Counted from the stretch's first letter, positions 1-7,527 are shown. The stretch is DNA of 13,542 bases from an uncultured Eubacterium sp. (GCA_900551775.1 URXI01000086.1:1-13542); one strand, 5' to 3'. Notes: generated by a model from the sequence alone, not told the origin. Translations and numbers: made by a program.

Positions 1-1844
1 TTTATGCCAAAGCCGCCTCCGATACTGCCGCCGCCAGTATCCACACTGGTGACGTTCACAATGCCGCTGGAGAAGTTGCGGTTGCAATTGGTGATCATGT
101 GGCTGTACCACAAGGTGCTGAACACCATGTTGCTGTTTCCGCCATAGTACCAGGAAGGCGGATCGGTCGGCAGATTTTCAAAATTCTTCGCCCACTTTTC
201 TGACAGCCCCATGACATAAGCGTAAGGCATGATGTCATAAAAATACTCCGGATTTTCTTCCACCAGCATTTTTAATTTGTCCAGTTCCGCTGCTTCGATG
301 AAATCCTTGAAGCCCAGGATTTTTCCCTGCAGCCCGGCGCTCCATCTGGTACGCGACTTCATCAAAAGCACGAAGACATAAGTTACGGCAGTAGATGCCG
401 CCGTCAGCAGACCCAGCGATTCGTTTTTTAAATAAGTGACAGTTAGAACCGCGGCGACCATGATGCCCAGGACGATCAACACGGTCCCGATGGCGAGCAG
501 GACGTTCCGGCTGGATTTGAACATGGACTCGCGCCGGTCAAAGACGGACATGACCATGAAAAGCCCCACTGCCAGCAGAAGCAGCAGCGGAACCAGCCCC
601 AGCAGCAGCTGAAATTCAGCGGTGACCAGTGCGCTGAGCAGACACGCAGCCAGCGGCGGCACGAACATCAGGACCGCGCCTGCAATCCGGCAGACTTTGG
701 ATTTTTTGGTGAACAGCGCCTTTTTTCCTGTATAGCCGCCCGCCAGCTGCGTTCTGGACATCCAGTACATGTCCGCAAAATCCTCTGGCAGTTCATCCAG
801 TTTGACCCTGTCTCCCCGCTCAAAAATTGCATAGAAAAATGTTTTGGCAAATCGCTTTTCGGACAGGTCGATATCTGCCAGTTTCTCTACCATGAACTTC
901 GGGTCGTCTTTCTCTCCATACTCTTCGATAGAGAGGTATCCCTTTGATGCGTAATAAGTAATCATGGACGTAATGTCCTTATTGTCGATAGCGCCGTCAA
1001 TGACATAGCCGATTTCTGCCGGGGTCATTCCTTCCGGCGGATAAAACTCTACTGTTTTGATGACCTTTGGGTCCCGCCCGAAAAGCAGCCAGAGCAGGGC
1101 TATCAGCAGAGGAATCCCGATCAAAATGCCATACAAAACATAGATAAGCCAATCGTAATTGGCGGGATTAACCCAATAGCCTTCCAGCAGTTCTGCGCTC
1201 AAAGTGACGCCCGTACCGCGGATCAAGTTCTCCCCCGTGATTCGGATGGCATTTTTATCTTCATCTATCCTGTACTCCACTCCCATATAACGGCCTTCCA
1301 CGATATTCTGATAGCCGTATGATCCGGCATAGACTTTCAATTCGTCCCAGTTCATGGCCTTCGGCATCTTGACAGTAACATTGACATTATCAATAGATGT
1401 CTCCCAATTGGTAGGCAGCACATCCAGTGAGAGATAGTCCAAATCTGGTGAATCATCTCGGTAACATACCAGATCGTAGCTGATTTCATAAGTCTTTTTG
1501 CCCGTGACGGTTTCATCGGCGCTGCCGATTTTGATCACTTTCTGGGTCACATGATTTTCCGCTTCCGTAGACACGTCAAAATCGTTCTTCGGCACCTGGA
1601 TATTTTTGATCTTATAAAACTTGGACTGGTAAGGGATATTCCTGTACAGCCCGTGCTTTGGCGAATGAAAGTCCACACGGATGGTCTCAGTGACATGGAT
1701 CACATGGTCTTCGCCCACCTCCACCTTGACGTTGAAGGCGTTGGTTTCATAGTCCTGCCAGGCAAAGGCTGATGCTGCCGACATGGCAAGCATCATAGTC
1801 AAAAGGGTTCCCAAAATCACGAGTCTCTTGATACGTTTCTTCAT
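1..1844 (-). CDS. DUF2207 domain membrane protein, C-terminus cut by window edge
   Basis: An open frame runs without a stop from ATG at 1844 to the left edge (about 614 codons). It starts with a signal peptide: basic MKKRIKRL, a hydrophobic core, and an AFA-W junction near residue 28. An extracytoplasmic domain follows to about residue 230. One membrane segment lies at about 232-256, ending in FGRDPK. A cytoplasmic stretch comes next, then three or four further membrane segments between about 383 and 497. The visible end begins a glycine-rich tract (GGGSIGGGFG), typical of DUF2207 proteins, which usually finish shortly after it, so little is probably missing. The start codon is one base after the lemA stop and is preceded by AAGGTGG inside lemA. 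Translation is therefore likely coupled and transcription shared. DUF2207 proteins are predicted membrane proteins often found beside LemA; no biochemical role is assigned here. The family call is by overall architecture and neighbour. Confidence 0.85.
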   Translation of the reverse strand, partial: MKKRIKRLVILGTLLTMMLAMSAASAFAWQDYETNAFNVKVEVGEDHVIHVTETIRVDFHSPKHGLYRNIPYQSKFYKIKNIQVPKNDFDVSTEAENHVTQKVIKIGSADETVTGKKTYEISYDLVCYRDDSPDLDYLSLDVLPTNWETSIDNVNVTVKMPKAMNWDELKVYAGSYGYQNIVEGRYMGVEYRIDEDKNAIRITGENLIRGTGVTLSAELLEGYWVNPANYDWLIYVLYGILIGIPLLIALLWLLFGRDPKVIKTVEFYPPEGMTPAEIGYVIDGAIDNKDITSMITYYASKGYLSIEEYGEKDDPKFMVEKLADIDLSEKRFAKTFFYAIFERGDRVKLDELPEDFADMYWMSRTQLAGGYTGKKALFTKKSKVCRIAGAVLMFVPPLAACLLSALVTAEFQLLLGLVPLLLLLAVGLFMVMSVFDRRESMFKSSRNVLLAIGTVLIVLGIMVAAVLTVTYLKNESLGLLTAASTAVTYVFVLLMKSRTRWSAGLQGKILGFKDFIEAAELDKLKMLVEENPEYFYDIMPYAYVMGLSEKWAKNFENLPTDPPSWYYGGNSNMVFSTLWYSHMITNCNRNFSSGIVNVTSVDTGGGSIGGGFGI

Positions 1845-1845
1845 C

Positions 1846-2400
1846 TTAAAATTCCACCTTCACGTTCTGTCTCTCGGCTTCTGTTTCTACTTCGAACATC
1901 GGTTTCTGCGCAAAGTGGAAAATCCCAGCCAGAATATTGGTCGGGAACATCTCGCACTTGTTGTTATATTGCTTGACAACTGCATTGTAGTATTTTCTCG
2001 CATTGGCGATGTCTTCTTCTACCTGTCTGAGCTGACCCTGTAAATCCATGAAATTCTCATTTGCCTTCAGATCAGGATAGTTTTCAGCCACGGCAAATAA
2101 GGATCTGAGCGTACCGGTCAGCATGTTTTCACCCTGAATCTTGTCCTCCATGGTCGCGGCCCCTTCCGCCAGGTTACGGGCAGAGATGACTTTGTTAAGC
2201 GTTTCCGACTCATGCTTGGCATAGCCTTTGACGGTCTCCACCAGGTTTGGAATCAGATCATATCTTTTCTTTAAGTAAACATCCATGGTAGAGAAACTTT
2301 CCTCCACATTGTTTTTAGCTTTGATAAAGCCGTTATAGCTGGCAATCACCCAGATTACCAAAATCGCGACGATCGCCGCAATGATAATTCCTGCAATCAT
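1846..2400 (-). CDS. lemA: LemA family membrane-anchored protein
   Basis: The product of 184 residues has one N-terminal membrane helix (about residues 2-21, MIAGIIIAAIVAILVIWVIA) followed by a helical, coiled-coil-like domain. It carries the LemA hallmarks YNGFIKAKNNVEES, KKRYDLIPNLVETVKGYAKHE and ENFMDLQGQL, and the C-terminal FPTNILAGIF stretch. Family members have an N-out topology with a helical bundle; their molecular function is poorly defined. A frame extension to a TTG at 2415 exists, but that codon overlaps the GGAGG ribosome binding site, so the ATG at 2400 is chosen; it gives the usual family length. A sigma-A promoter lies 30 bases upstream. The DUF2207 gene follows after one base, the usual lemA pairing, which suggests they work together at the membrane. 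Confidence 0.93.
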   Translation of the reverse strand: MIAGIIIAAIVAILVIWVIASYNGFIKAKNNVEESFSTMDVYLKKRYDLIPNLVETVKGYAKHESETLNKVISARNLAEGAATMEDKIQGENMLTGTLRSLFAVAENYPDLKANENFMDLQGQLRQVEEDIANARKYYNAVVKQYNNKCEMFPTNILAGIFHFAQKPMFEVETEAERQNVKVEF

Positions 2401-2408
2401 TTTCTTAA

Positions 2409-2413
2409 CCTCC
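2409..2413 (-). promoter_or_regulatory. lemA ribosome binding site that decides the start
   Basis: GGAGG on the minus strand lies 8 bases before the ATG at 2400. It overlaps the alternative in-frame TTG at 2415, ruling that codon out as the likely start. Confidence 0.85.
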
Positions 2414-2429
2414 AAATTTTGTAGCTTTT

Positions 2430-2458
2430 ATTATACACTATTGTACCCAAAGACTCAA
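2430..2458 (-). promoter_or_regulatory. Sigma-A promoter of lemA-DUF2207
   Basis: On the minus strand a -35 box TTGAGT (2458-2453) and a perfect -10 box TATAAT (2435-2430) are separated by exactly 17 bases. Transcription should begin around 2423, giving a short leader that contains the GGAGG site. This is a strong housekeeping-type promoter, so the pair is probably expressed constitutively. Confidence 0.88.
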
Positions 2459-2460
2459 GA

Positions 2461-2609
2461 AATCTGCAAGGTCTACTTCAATACTGCATGAAATTCTCGT
2501 CCCGCAGTCCGCAAACGCTCACTTTTCAAAAAATGTCTGCTGCTTTTTTTCTAGCCTGCTCGATTGCGGACTCCTTAGGCCCCTGACCAGGGCAATACTT
2601 CGCTCTACA
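2461..2609. other. Non-coding stretch with nested inverted repeats
   Basis: About 150 bases lie between the MatC-like stop and the lemA promoter. AGTCCGCAA (2506-2514) and TTGCGGACT (2564-2572) are perfect inverted copies 49 bases apart. Inside the loop, an A-run (2527-2533) and a T-run (2543-2550) can pair as well. A small hairpin CCCTG/CAGGG sits near 2581-2592, just after the MatC-like stop. No typical intrinsic terminator is seen for the permease, because the T-run follows no GC-rich stem on the relevant strand. A 33-codon open frame from ATG 2488 (plus strand) has no ribosome binding site and is not called. The element could be an RNA structure, a factor-dependent terminator region or a dispersed repeat. 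Confidence 0.5.
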
Positions 2610-3857
2610 CTATGAAACCATTAAATTCAAAACCCCGCTGAACCCCAACAGGGTAAAAAAGGCTATGGATGCCGCCGTCATCTGCAGATGGCGTTTAAAG
2701 ATCATCTGCCGGTCTGTCCTTTCCGGATAGAGGGCGATGGTCATGGAGCCCAGAACCGAAAACGGGCAGAATAGGGCGCAGTTGGCCCCGGCGATGACGC
2801 CGGACAGCAGTGAGGCGGCAGACACGCCGGCGAGACTTTCCGCAATGTGGGCTCCTACAGGAATCAAAGTCGGCATCACCACGCCAGAAGAGCTGGTCAC
2901 CGTGGCTAGAAGGCCGCTGATCAAAGCCATAATCCCCGTAGCGGACTTTGGCGTAATCCATTTGAGCAGGATGTCAGAGAGCAGAGCGATGCCGCCACAC
3001 TGATCTACCACGGTAATCAGCATGTACATCCCCGCGACCAGCAGCAGGGTGTTCCAGTTTACCGTGGAGACCGCCTTTTTGTCCTCCATGACGCCCAGAA
3101 GGATTAACAAGGCCGCGCCGGAAAAAGCCGTTACAGAGACATCCAATCCTAAAAAAATGATAGCGCAGATAACGAGCAAAATGACAGCCAAAGTTTCTTT
3201 CTGATGCAGGTTCATCTGCGGAATGCTTTGCCGCAGGTTTGTTGACGAAACCGTCTTGGCCTTGGCGCCGCCGAATAAGAAATATACCAGCAGTACCTCT
3301 GCGAACATGGCGGCAGCGTAAGGCAGAAACAATCCCATGTAACCGCTGACTCCTGCCTCTTTTGCCAGCTCCTTTGCAATGATGCCGGAAGTCGCTACTG
3401 GAGACAAACCGCCCGAAGCCACACCGATTTCCACGATGATCCCCATCATGAAACAGCTGAGTCCCGTCTCTTTGCAGACTCCCATTGCAATCATCATAAT
3501 CATCGGCGCTATCCCTGGTCCTGCCCCGCTGGCTGAAAGCAGGAAGGAGAGAAGGTAGATGACAAATGGCATCAGGAAAGCCCTGCCTTTGACCAGAGAC
3601 AAAATCCTCTTTGCCACAATTTCCATGGTTCCATTGGCGCCCGCAATGCCGAAAAGCAGAAGAACCGAAAGCATCATAAAAAAAGTGCTCACCGGCCACC
3701 CCAGACGATAGAGATCAGCCAGGTCCATCTGGGGAATAAAAAAGAGAATTAAGATAAACGATGCCAAAATGGCTGCCAGGCCGCAGTTGACCTTGCGCAC
3801 AATGCCGACGACGACGGTTATCAGAAACACGATCAATGATATAACTGCTAAATTCAT
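2610..3857 (-). CDS. MatC-like dicarboxylate permease (ion transporter superfamily)
   Basis: A polytopic inner-membrane protein of 415 residues with about 10-12 hydrophobic segments. The N-terminal third resembles the MatC N-terminal domain of malonate/C4-dicarboxylate carriers: an opening VISLIVFLI-type helix, then FGIAGANGTME near residues 69-79. Two pseudo-symmetric halves are visible. The first has SGAGPGIAP (110-118) and GVASGGLSPVATSG (145-158). The second has SSSGVVMPT (322-330) and GANCALFCPFSVLG (357-370). They are joined by a polar loop at about 198-222. Small-residue and proline-rich re-entrant motifs like these form the substrate site in this superfamily. GCGGAGG lies 7 bases before the ATG. 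The gene is divergent from the metallo-hydrolase across 65 bases, so the two may share control. The substrate, a small di- or tricarboxylate such as malonate, is inferred. I found no convincing -35/-10 pair for it. Confidence 0.8.
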   Translation of the reverse strand: MNLAVISLIVFLITVVVGIVRKVNCGLAAILASFILILFFIPQMDLADLYRLGWPVSTFFMMLSVLLLFGIAGANGTMEIVAKRILSLVKGRAFLMPFVIYLLSFLLSASGAGPGIAPMIMMIAMGVCKETGLSCFMMGIIVEIGVASGGLSPVATSGIIAKELAKEAGVSGYMGLFLPYAAAMFAEVLLVYFLFGGAKAKTVSSTNLRQSIPQMNLHQKETLAVILLVICAIIFLGLDVSVTAFSGAALLILLGVMEDKKAVSTVNWNTLLLVAGMYMLITVVDQCGGIALLSDILLKWITPKSATGIMALISGLLATVTSSSGVVMPTLIPVGAHIAESLAGVSAASLLSGVIAGANCALFCPFSVLGSMTIALYPERTDRQMIFKRHLQMTAASIAFFTLLGFSGVLNLMVS

Positions 3858-3877
3858 GATTTTCCTCCGCTAAAATG

Positions 3878-3886
3878 TGGTATGAT
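3878..3886 (+). promoter_or_regulatory. Putative extended -10 promoter of the metallo-hydrolase gene
   Basis: TGGTATGAT matches the extended -10 form TGnTATAAT with one mismatch. It lies about 37 bases before the chosen ATG. The expected -35 position is poor and falls over the ribosome binding site and start of the divergent permease, so transcription of one gene could interfere with initiation at the other. Confidence 0.5.
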
Positions 3887-3908
3887 AATTTAGAAAGATT
3901 TTGTTAAT

Positions 3909-3913
3909 AGGAG
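3909..3913 (+). promoter_or_regulatory. Ribosome binding site that decides the hydrolase start
   Basis: AGGAG abuts the first ATG (3914) with no spacer but sits 9 bases before the second in-frame ATG (3923). The second is therefore the likelier start. Confidence 0.75.
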
Positions 3914-3922
3914 ATGTTTGAT

Positions 3923-4750
3923 ATGACTTACTTTACGCCTTACGAAGCGGCGCCTTCCCTCTTCCATATCTATGAGCCGGGTGACGTACACTGCACTTTG
4001 ATTGTTGGCCGGGAGCGCGCCCTGCTCTTTGATACGGGCTACGGATTTTGTGACATCAGAGAAGCCGTCAGCGCCCTGACCGATCTGCCCCTGACCATCG
4101 TTAACAGCCACGGCCACCTGGATCACGCAGGCGGCAACTTCTGGTTTGATCAGAAAATCTATATCCATCCCTATGAGCGCCAGGTTTACGACCTCTATCA
4201 GAAAGAAAAAGAAAGCCTCATGGACCGGATGTGGTCTCTCTATCATCAGGGGAAGAAACCGCGGCCCTGGCCAGAAGGCTTCGACCGCCAAGCTTACTAC
4301 TCTTATAAACCCTGCAGCTTTATCGATCTTGCTGACGGACAGATCTTCGATTTAGGCGGCAGAATCGTGGAAGTCTTTTTCTTTCCCGGTCATACCCGGG
4401 GCTGCGTCGCACTCTACGACCATCAAAGCGGCCTGCTTCTATCAGGTGATAACCTGGGCCACAGTATCTGGATCATGTTCGAACAAAGCGCGCCGCTGGC
4501 TGAGTATCGCAGCTGCCTCTGCCGTCTCAAGGACAGCTTCGACATCAAAGGGATTCTCGGTTCCCACTACGGCGGCATCTACCCTGCTTCACTGATCGAT
4601 AAGGTAATCCAGTGCATCGATCAGCGCCATGACGGCAACAGCACCATCTTTACCCATCCGCGAAAAGGTTATAAAGCGCTGCGCCGCAAAGTGCCCCTTA
4701 CTGAAGTTCCAGGCATCAAAGATCTCTATCTCGTATACCCCTTTGATTAA
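3923..4750 (+). CDS. Metallo-beta-lactamase-fold hydrolase
   Basis: A cytoplasmic protein of 275 residues with no signal peptide. The core metal motif SHGHLDH supplies H63, H65, D67 and H68. The remaining ligands are present at the expected order: H157 (FPGHTRG), D176 (SGDNLG) and H215 (GSHYGG). It therefore has a full dinuclear metal site, as in glyoxalase II- or lactonase-like branches of the fold. LLFDTGYGF near 35-43 is the usual early strand. An insertion rich in aromatic and charged residues (about 90-135, WSLYHQGKKPRPWP) probably shapes the substrate pocket. It is divergent from a dicarboxylate permease and lies just upstream of a LacI-family regulator, whose first operator overlaps its stop codon. 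This suggests a small catabolic locus hydrolysing a thioester, lactone or similar bond. The substrate cannot be read from sequence. Confidence 0.88.
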   Translation: MTYFTPYEAAPSLFHIYEPGDVHCTLIVGRERALLFDTGYGFCDIREAVSALTDLPLTIVNSHGHLDHAGGNFWFDQKIYIHPYERQVYDLYQKEKESLMDRMWSLYHQGKKPRPWPEGFDRQAYYSYKPCSFIDLADGQIFDLGGRIVEVFFFPGHTRGCVALYDHQSGLLLSGDNLGHSIWIMFEQSAPLAEYRSCLCRLKDSFDIKGILGSHYGGIYPASLIDKVIQCIDQRHDGNSTIFTHPRKGYKALRRKVPLTEVPGIKDLYLVYPFD

Positions 4751-4764
4751 CTAAAACGTTTTAG
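4751..4764. promoter_or_regulatory. LacI-family operator 1
   Basis: CTAAAACGTTTTAG is a perfect 14-base palindrome. With flanks 4747-4768 it extends to 22 bases with a single mismatched pair. A central CG in an A/T-rich palindrome is the standard LacI/PurR-type operator shape. The extended site overlaps the TAA stop of the metallo-hydrolase gene (4748-4750). Confidence 0.82.
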
Positions 4765-4798
4765 CTAATTATATCACTCTCTGAATTTATAGTCAATA

Positions 4799-4818
4799 TT
4801 TTAGCTAAAACGTTTTAA
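4799..4818. promoter_or_regulatory. LacI-family operator 2, overlapping a second palindrome
   Basis: CTAAAACGTTTTA (4805-4817) repeats the core of operator 1. It overlaps another palindrome, TTTTAGCTAAAA (4799-4810). The central CG is 54 bp from that of operator 1, about five helical turns, so dimers on both sites would face roughly the same side. The site ends 8 bases before the -35 box of the regulator gene, which fits autoregulation. Confidence 0.82.
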
Positions 4819-4825
4819 TTAATTC

Positions 4826-4853
4826 TTGACATCTGCTCACTTTGGGGTAAAAT
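4826..4853 (+). promoter_or_regulatory. Sigma-A promoter of the LacI-family gene
   Basis: A consensus -35 box TTGACA (4826-4831) is followed after 16 bases by TAAAAT (4848-4853). Operator 2 sits immediately upstream. The leader is about 25 bases and contains GAGGA 8 bases before the ATG. Confidence 0.8.
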
Positions 4854-4883
4854 ATACTTAGAAAGAAAGCGAGGAAATAACTC

Positions 4884-5897
4884 ATGGCAACAATCAAAGA
4901 CGTGGCGGCGCTGGCAGGCGTATCTACAGCCACCGTTTCTCTGGTTTTAAATGGCAGAGGACAGGAACTGAAGGTATCTGCCGCGACCCAGCAAAAGGTC
5001 CTGGCTGCCGCGAAGACTCTGGCCTACAAACCCAATGCCTCTGCCAGGAAGCTGCGGACTTCTGAGGTTGAAAAACCAACCATAGCGTTCTACTGGCCCA
5101 TGGATCTAAGGATCAACTATCTTGCCGCAATTTTAACTGGCCTGCGAACAGAGATCGAAAAACTGCAGTTTGACTGCGAACTGATCATCTGCACTTATCG
5201 CAATGACTATCTGGCCGAAGAACAGGGTTTGAAGAACGCTTATCGTTACAGCGCCGCTATTATCGGCGCGCCGTCGGAAGCCGATATGGCATATCTGCAA
5301 GGCTTAAAAACCAGTCTGCCTATCATCCTCTTCAATCGATATTTGGAGAAATACCACACCGTCTGCTCACAAGACGAAAGCACCTTGCGCAATGCGGTCA
5401 ATCTTTTAGCAGCAAAAGGCCATGTGCGCGCCTGCCTGTTCCATCCTGATGCGCTCTACACGGTATCAGGCAAACGGCTTTCTATGCTCCTTCAATTCGC
5501 AGAAGAGACGGGGCTTTCTATAGAAAGGAATTCCATATTTTCCGTAGAAGACAGCTGCGATGGCGGGGTAATCGCCGCCCGGAGATATCTCAGCCTGGAT
5601 CATCCTCCCAAAGCGATTTTGTCTATGTCAGACACCATCGCCATCGGCGCGTCTTCTATCCTCAGCCGCAAAGGACTCGTGATGCCAGAAGATGTGGAAC
5701 TGATTGCCTTCGCAATCGGCGATCCCAACCTGTCTCACTTTGCTAATCCTTCCCTCTCTGTCATTGAAATGCCTTCCCACGAAATGGCGGAAAACTGTAT
5801 CGATATCGCCAGACAGGTCATCCAGACACCAGATTTACCCCTTTGCCATAGACAAATTCCGTCAAAGCTGATTCTCAGAGAAAGCTGCCCCGAATAA
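4884..5897 (+). CDS. LacI-family transcriptional regulator
   Basis: A 337-residue DNA-binding protein of normal family length. The N-terminal helix-turn-helix covers residues 3-24 (TIKDVAALAGVSTATVSLVLNG). It is followed by YKPNASARKLRT (48-59), the hinge helix whose leucine normally inserts at the central CG of the operator. From about residue 66 a periplasmic-binding-protein-like effector domain begins. Its late part shows the family pattern (PKAILSMSDTIAIGASSIL, then LIAFAIGD). Sugars, purines or related small molecules are usual ligands; this one is unknown. Two palindromes with central CG upstream are its likely sites, giving autoregulation and perhaps control of the preceding hydrolase and divergent permease. 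No sugar-catabolism gene lies next to it, so a carboxylic-acid-related effector is possible. Confidence 0.93.
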   Translation: MATIKDVAALAGVSTATVSLVLNGRGQELKVSAATQQKVLAAAKTLAYKPNASARKLRTSEVEKPTIAFYWPMDLRINYLAAILTGLRTEIEKLQFDCELIICTYRNDYLAEEQGLKNAYRYSAAIIGAPSEADMAYLQGLKTSLPIILFNRYLEKYHTVCSQDESTLRNAVNLLAAKGHVRACLFHPDALYTVSGKRLSMLLQFAEETGLSIERNSIFSVEDSCDGGVIAARRYLSLDHPPKAILSMSDTIAIGASSILSRKGLVMPEDVELIAFAIGDPNLSHFANPSLSVIEMPSHEMAENCIDIARQVIQTPDLPLCHRQIPSKLILRESCPE

Positions 5898-5912
5898 TAC
5901 TCGCATACCTAC

Positions 5913-5940
5913 GGCCATTTCTATTGAAGTGGCCTTTTTT
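5913..5940 (+). terminator. Intrinsic terminator of the LacI-family gene
   Basis: A 9-bp stem (GGCCATTTC with GAAGTGGCC, one G-T pair) and a TATT loop are followed by six T residues. It begins 15 bases after the stop codon. Confidence 0.93.
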
Positions 5941-5982
5941 GTATTATAATGGAAATTATTGACAATGTTTGTTTTATATGAC

Positions 5983-6010
5983 GAAAAGACCGCCGGCAGG
6001 CGGTCTTTTC
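5983..6010 (-). terminator. Symmetrical terminator closing the CoA-transferase/lyase/transporter operon
   Basis: A perfect 12-bp stem, GAAAAGACCGCC with GGCGGTCTTTTC, has a four-base loop. The A/T ends supply a T-run on either strand, so it can act in both directions. It lies about 40 bases after the transporter stop on the minus strand and also backs up the LacI terminator on the plus strand. Confidence 0.9.
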
Positions 6011-6048
6011 CATTAGAAAGTTATTAGATGAATGAGAGTTATCATCCT

Positions 6049-7494
6049 TTAGAAAAGCGGAGACAGCGGTACGGCAATTCCATACATTACGATTGGGAAT
6101 ATTATAATCGCAATTGCCTTGACCAAAATACCTGCTTTGATCATATCTTTCATCTCAATATACCCACTTCCAAACACAAGGGCATTTGGCGGCGTGCCCG
6201 TCGGCAGCATAAATGCGAAGCTCGATGCCAGGGATACTGCCATCATGATGAACATCGGGTTCATTCCAATTGCGGCAGCCATTCCATAGATCGCTGGCAA
6301 GAAGGCGGCAACAACGACAAAGTTAGTGCATACCTCTGTAATAATCGCCACAACGATGGAAATAAAGATTATGACTAATAATGGTGACCAACTTGACAGG
6401 AAACCCAGACCTTCTGCAATCCAGGCGGCAATGCCCGCATTCTTAATGATGCCGCCCAGTGTCAGTGCGCCTCCCAAAAGAAGGAAGGTACTCCACGAGA
6501 TTTTCTCAATTGCTGTTTTGCTATCCATTAAGAATATACCTCTCTTGAAGTCTACGGGGATTACAAACAGTGCTACGCCGACGATGATCGAAAAGTTTTC
6601 ATTTGCAAGGAATGGCAAAATTGTCGCGATTTGATCATTAAAGATGTAACCCAGCAGTGTCAGAATCAGTATGACTCCTGTAATTTTCTCACCCCTTGAC
6701 ATCGGTCCCAAGGCTGCAAGTTCCTGCTTAATGATATTGGAATCCCCCAGATCCGATTCCTTTACCTTGAACATCTTGCACAGAAGGAATGTCATAACCG
6801 GCAAAATGATGACGGTAAACGGCAGTCCGATTGTCAGCCAGTCCGTAAAGCTCATGCTGATTCCTGATAGTTCCTTGATCAGCCCTACCGCAGAAAGATT
6901 TGTTCCAGAGCCGATCAACGTCGCCATACCTCCTATTGAGCCGGCGTAAGCGATTTCCAGCACTAATGCTTTGGAAAATCCGTCTTTACTTGTGAAATTG
7001 AGTTGTGAAATCAACGCAATACCGATGGGAAGCAGCATTGCGACCGCTGTAGTATTGGAAATGAACATGGAGATGACTGCCGTTCCAAGACCAAATCCAA
7101 AGACAATCATAGATGGTCTGCCGCCTACGGCATTGACGATGTGCAATGCGATTCTCTTATGCAGATTCCACTTTTCAATAACTGCGGCTATGGTAAACAC
7201 ACCCACAGCCATGATGACCACTGGCGATGCATATGCACCATAAGCACTGATACCCTCCTCTGTTACGTCAGTGCCTGCCAAACTTAACAGGGCGGATCCT
7301 GCAATCGGCAGCAGCGCCGTCACCCAGATGGGCACCGCCGAAGTCACCCACCAGATGACCATCCATAGCGTCAGACCCAATGCTTTGACGCCGATTGGAG
7401 CAAGGCCCGGTATACCGCCGGGTAATAAGCACAAGATGATTGCTGCGATGGGTCCCAGGAAGAGACCGATCTTCTGAGATAATTTGAATTCCAT
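6049..7494 (-). CDS. DASS (SLC13) family carboxylate:sodium symporter
   Basis: A 481-residue inner-membrane transporter with about 11-12 hydrophobic segments, the normal length for divalent anion:sodium symporters. The first substrate/sodium hairpin motif SNT is at 146-148 (FISNTTAVAMLLPI). Its partner in the second repeat reads TEVCTNFVVV, so the usual SNT is TNF at 390-392. GSGTNL is at 195-200. SSFAFMLPTGTPPNALV (424-440) closely matches the family signature. Known members carry succinate, citrate, tartrate or sulfate. GAGGAGG lies 5 bases before the ATG. It is the last gene of the unit, 69 bases after the lyase stop, and probably imports the acid that the two upstream enzymes process. The substrate (3-hydroxy-3-methylglutarate or citramalate) is inference from the operon. 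Confidence 0.92.
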   Translation of the reverse strand: MEFKLSQKIGLFLGPIAAIILCLLPGGIPGLAPIGVKALGLTLWMVIWWVTSAVPIWVTALLPIAGSALLSLAGTDVTEEGISAYGAYASPVVIMAVGVFTIAAVIEKWNLHKRIALHIVNAVGGRPSMIVFGFGLGTAVISMFISNTTAVAMLLPIGIALISQLNFTSKDGFSKALVLEIAYAGSIGGMATLIGSGTNLSAVGLIKELSGISMSFTDWLTIGLPFTVIILPVMTFLLCKMFKVKESDLGDSNIIKQELAALGPMSRGEKITGVILILTLLGYIFNDQIATILPFLANENFSIIVGVALFVIPVDFKRGIFLMDSKTAIEKISWSTFLLLGGALTLGGIIKNAGIAAWIAEGLGFLSSWSPLLVIIFISIVVAIITEVCTNFVVVAAFLPAIYGMAAAIGMNPMFIMMAVSLASSFAFMLPTGTPPNALVFGSGYIEMKDMIKAGILVKAIAIIIFPIVMYGIAVPLSPLF

Positions 7495-7511
7495 ATTTTC
7501 CTCCTCAGGGT

Positions 7512-7527
7512 GCGGGATTTTTCCCGC
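7512..7527. other. Hairpin in the lyase-transporter gap
   Basis: GCGGGA and TCCCGC form a 6-bp stem with a four-base loop. On the operon strand it is followed by the transporter ribosome binding site, not a T-run, so it is not a terminator. It may act as an RNA processing or stability element that sets the transporter level apart from the enzymes. An A/T-rich TATAGT motif just upstream on the minus strand lacks a good -35 box. Confidence 0.45.

Noticed and set aside
2488..2586. 33-codon plus-strand open frame in the lemA-permease gap
   Set aside because: It has no ribosome binding site, covers the inverted-repeat element, and its translation resembles no family I know.
2974..3699. 241-residue minus-strand frame inside the MatC-like permease gene
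   Set aside because: It is an out-of-frame shadow; the permease frame has coherent membrane helices, conserved motifs and a ribosome binding site.
3880..3910. Minus-strand TTAACA and TATCAT as a promoter for the MatC-like permease
   Set aside because: The spacing is 14 bases, too short for a normal sigma-A promoter.
5959..5980. TTGACA followed by TATATG between the two terminators, a possible plus-strand promoter
   Set aside because: The spacing is only 10 bases and a strong terminator follows at once; no plus-strand gene lies downstream.
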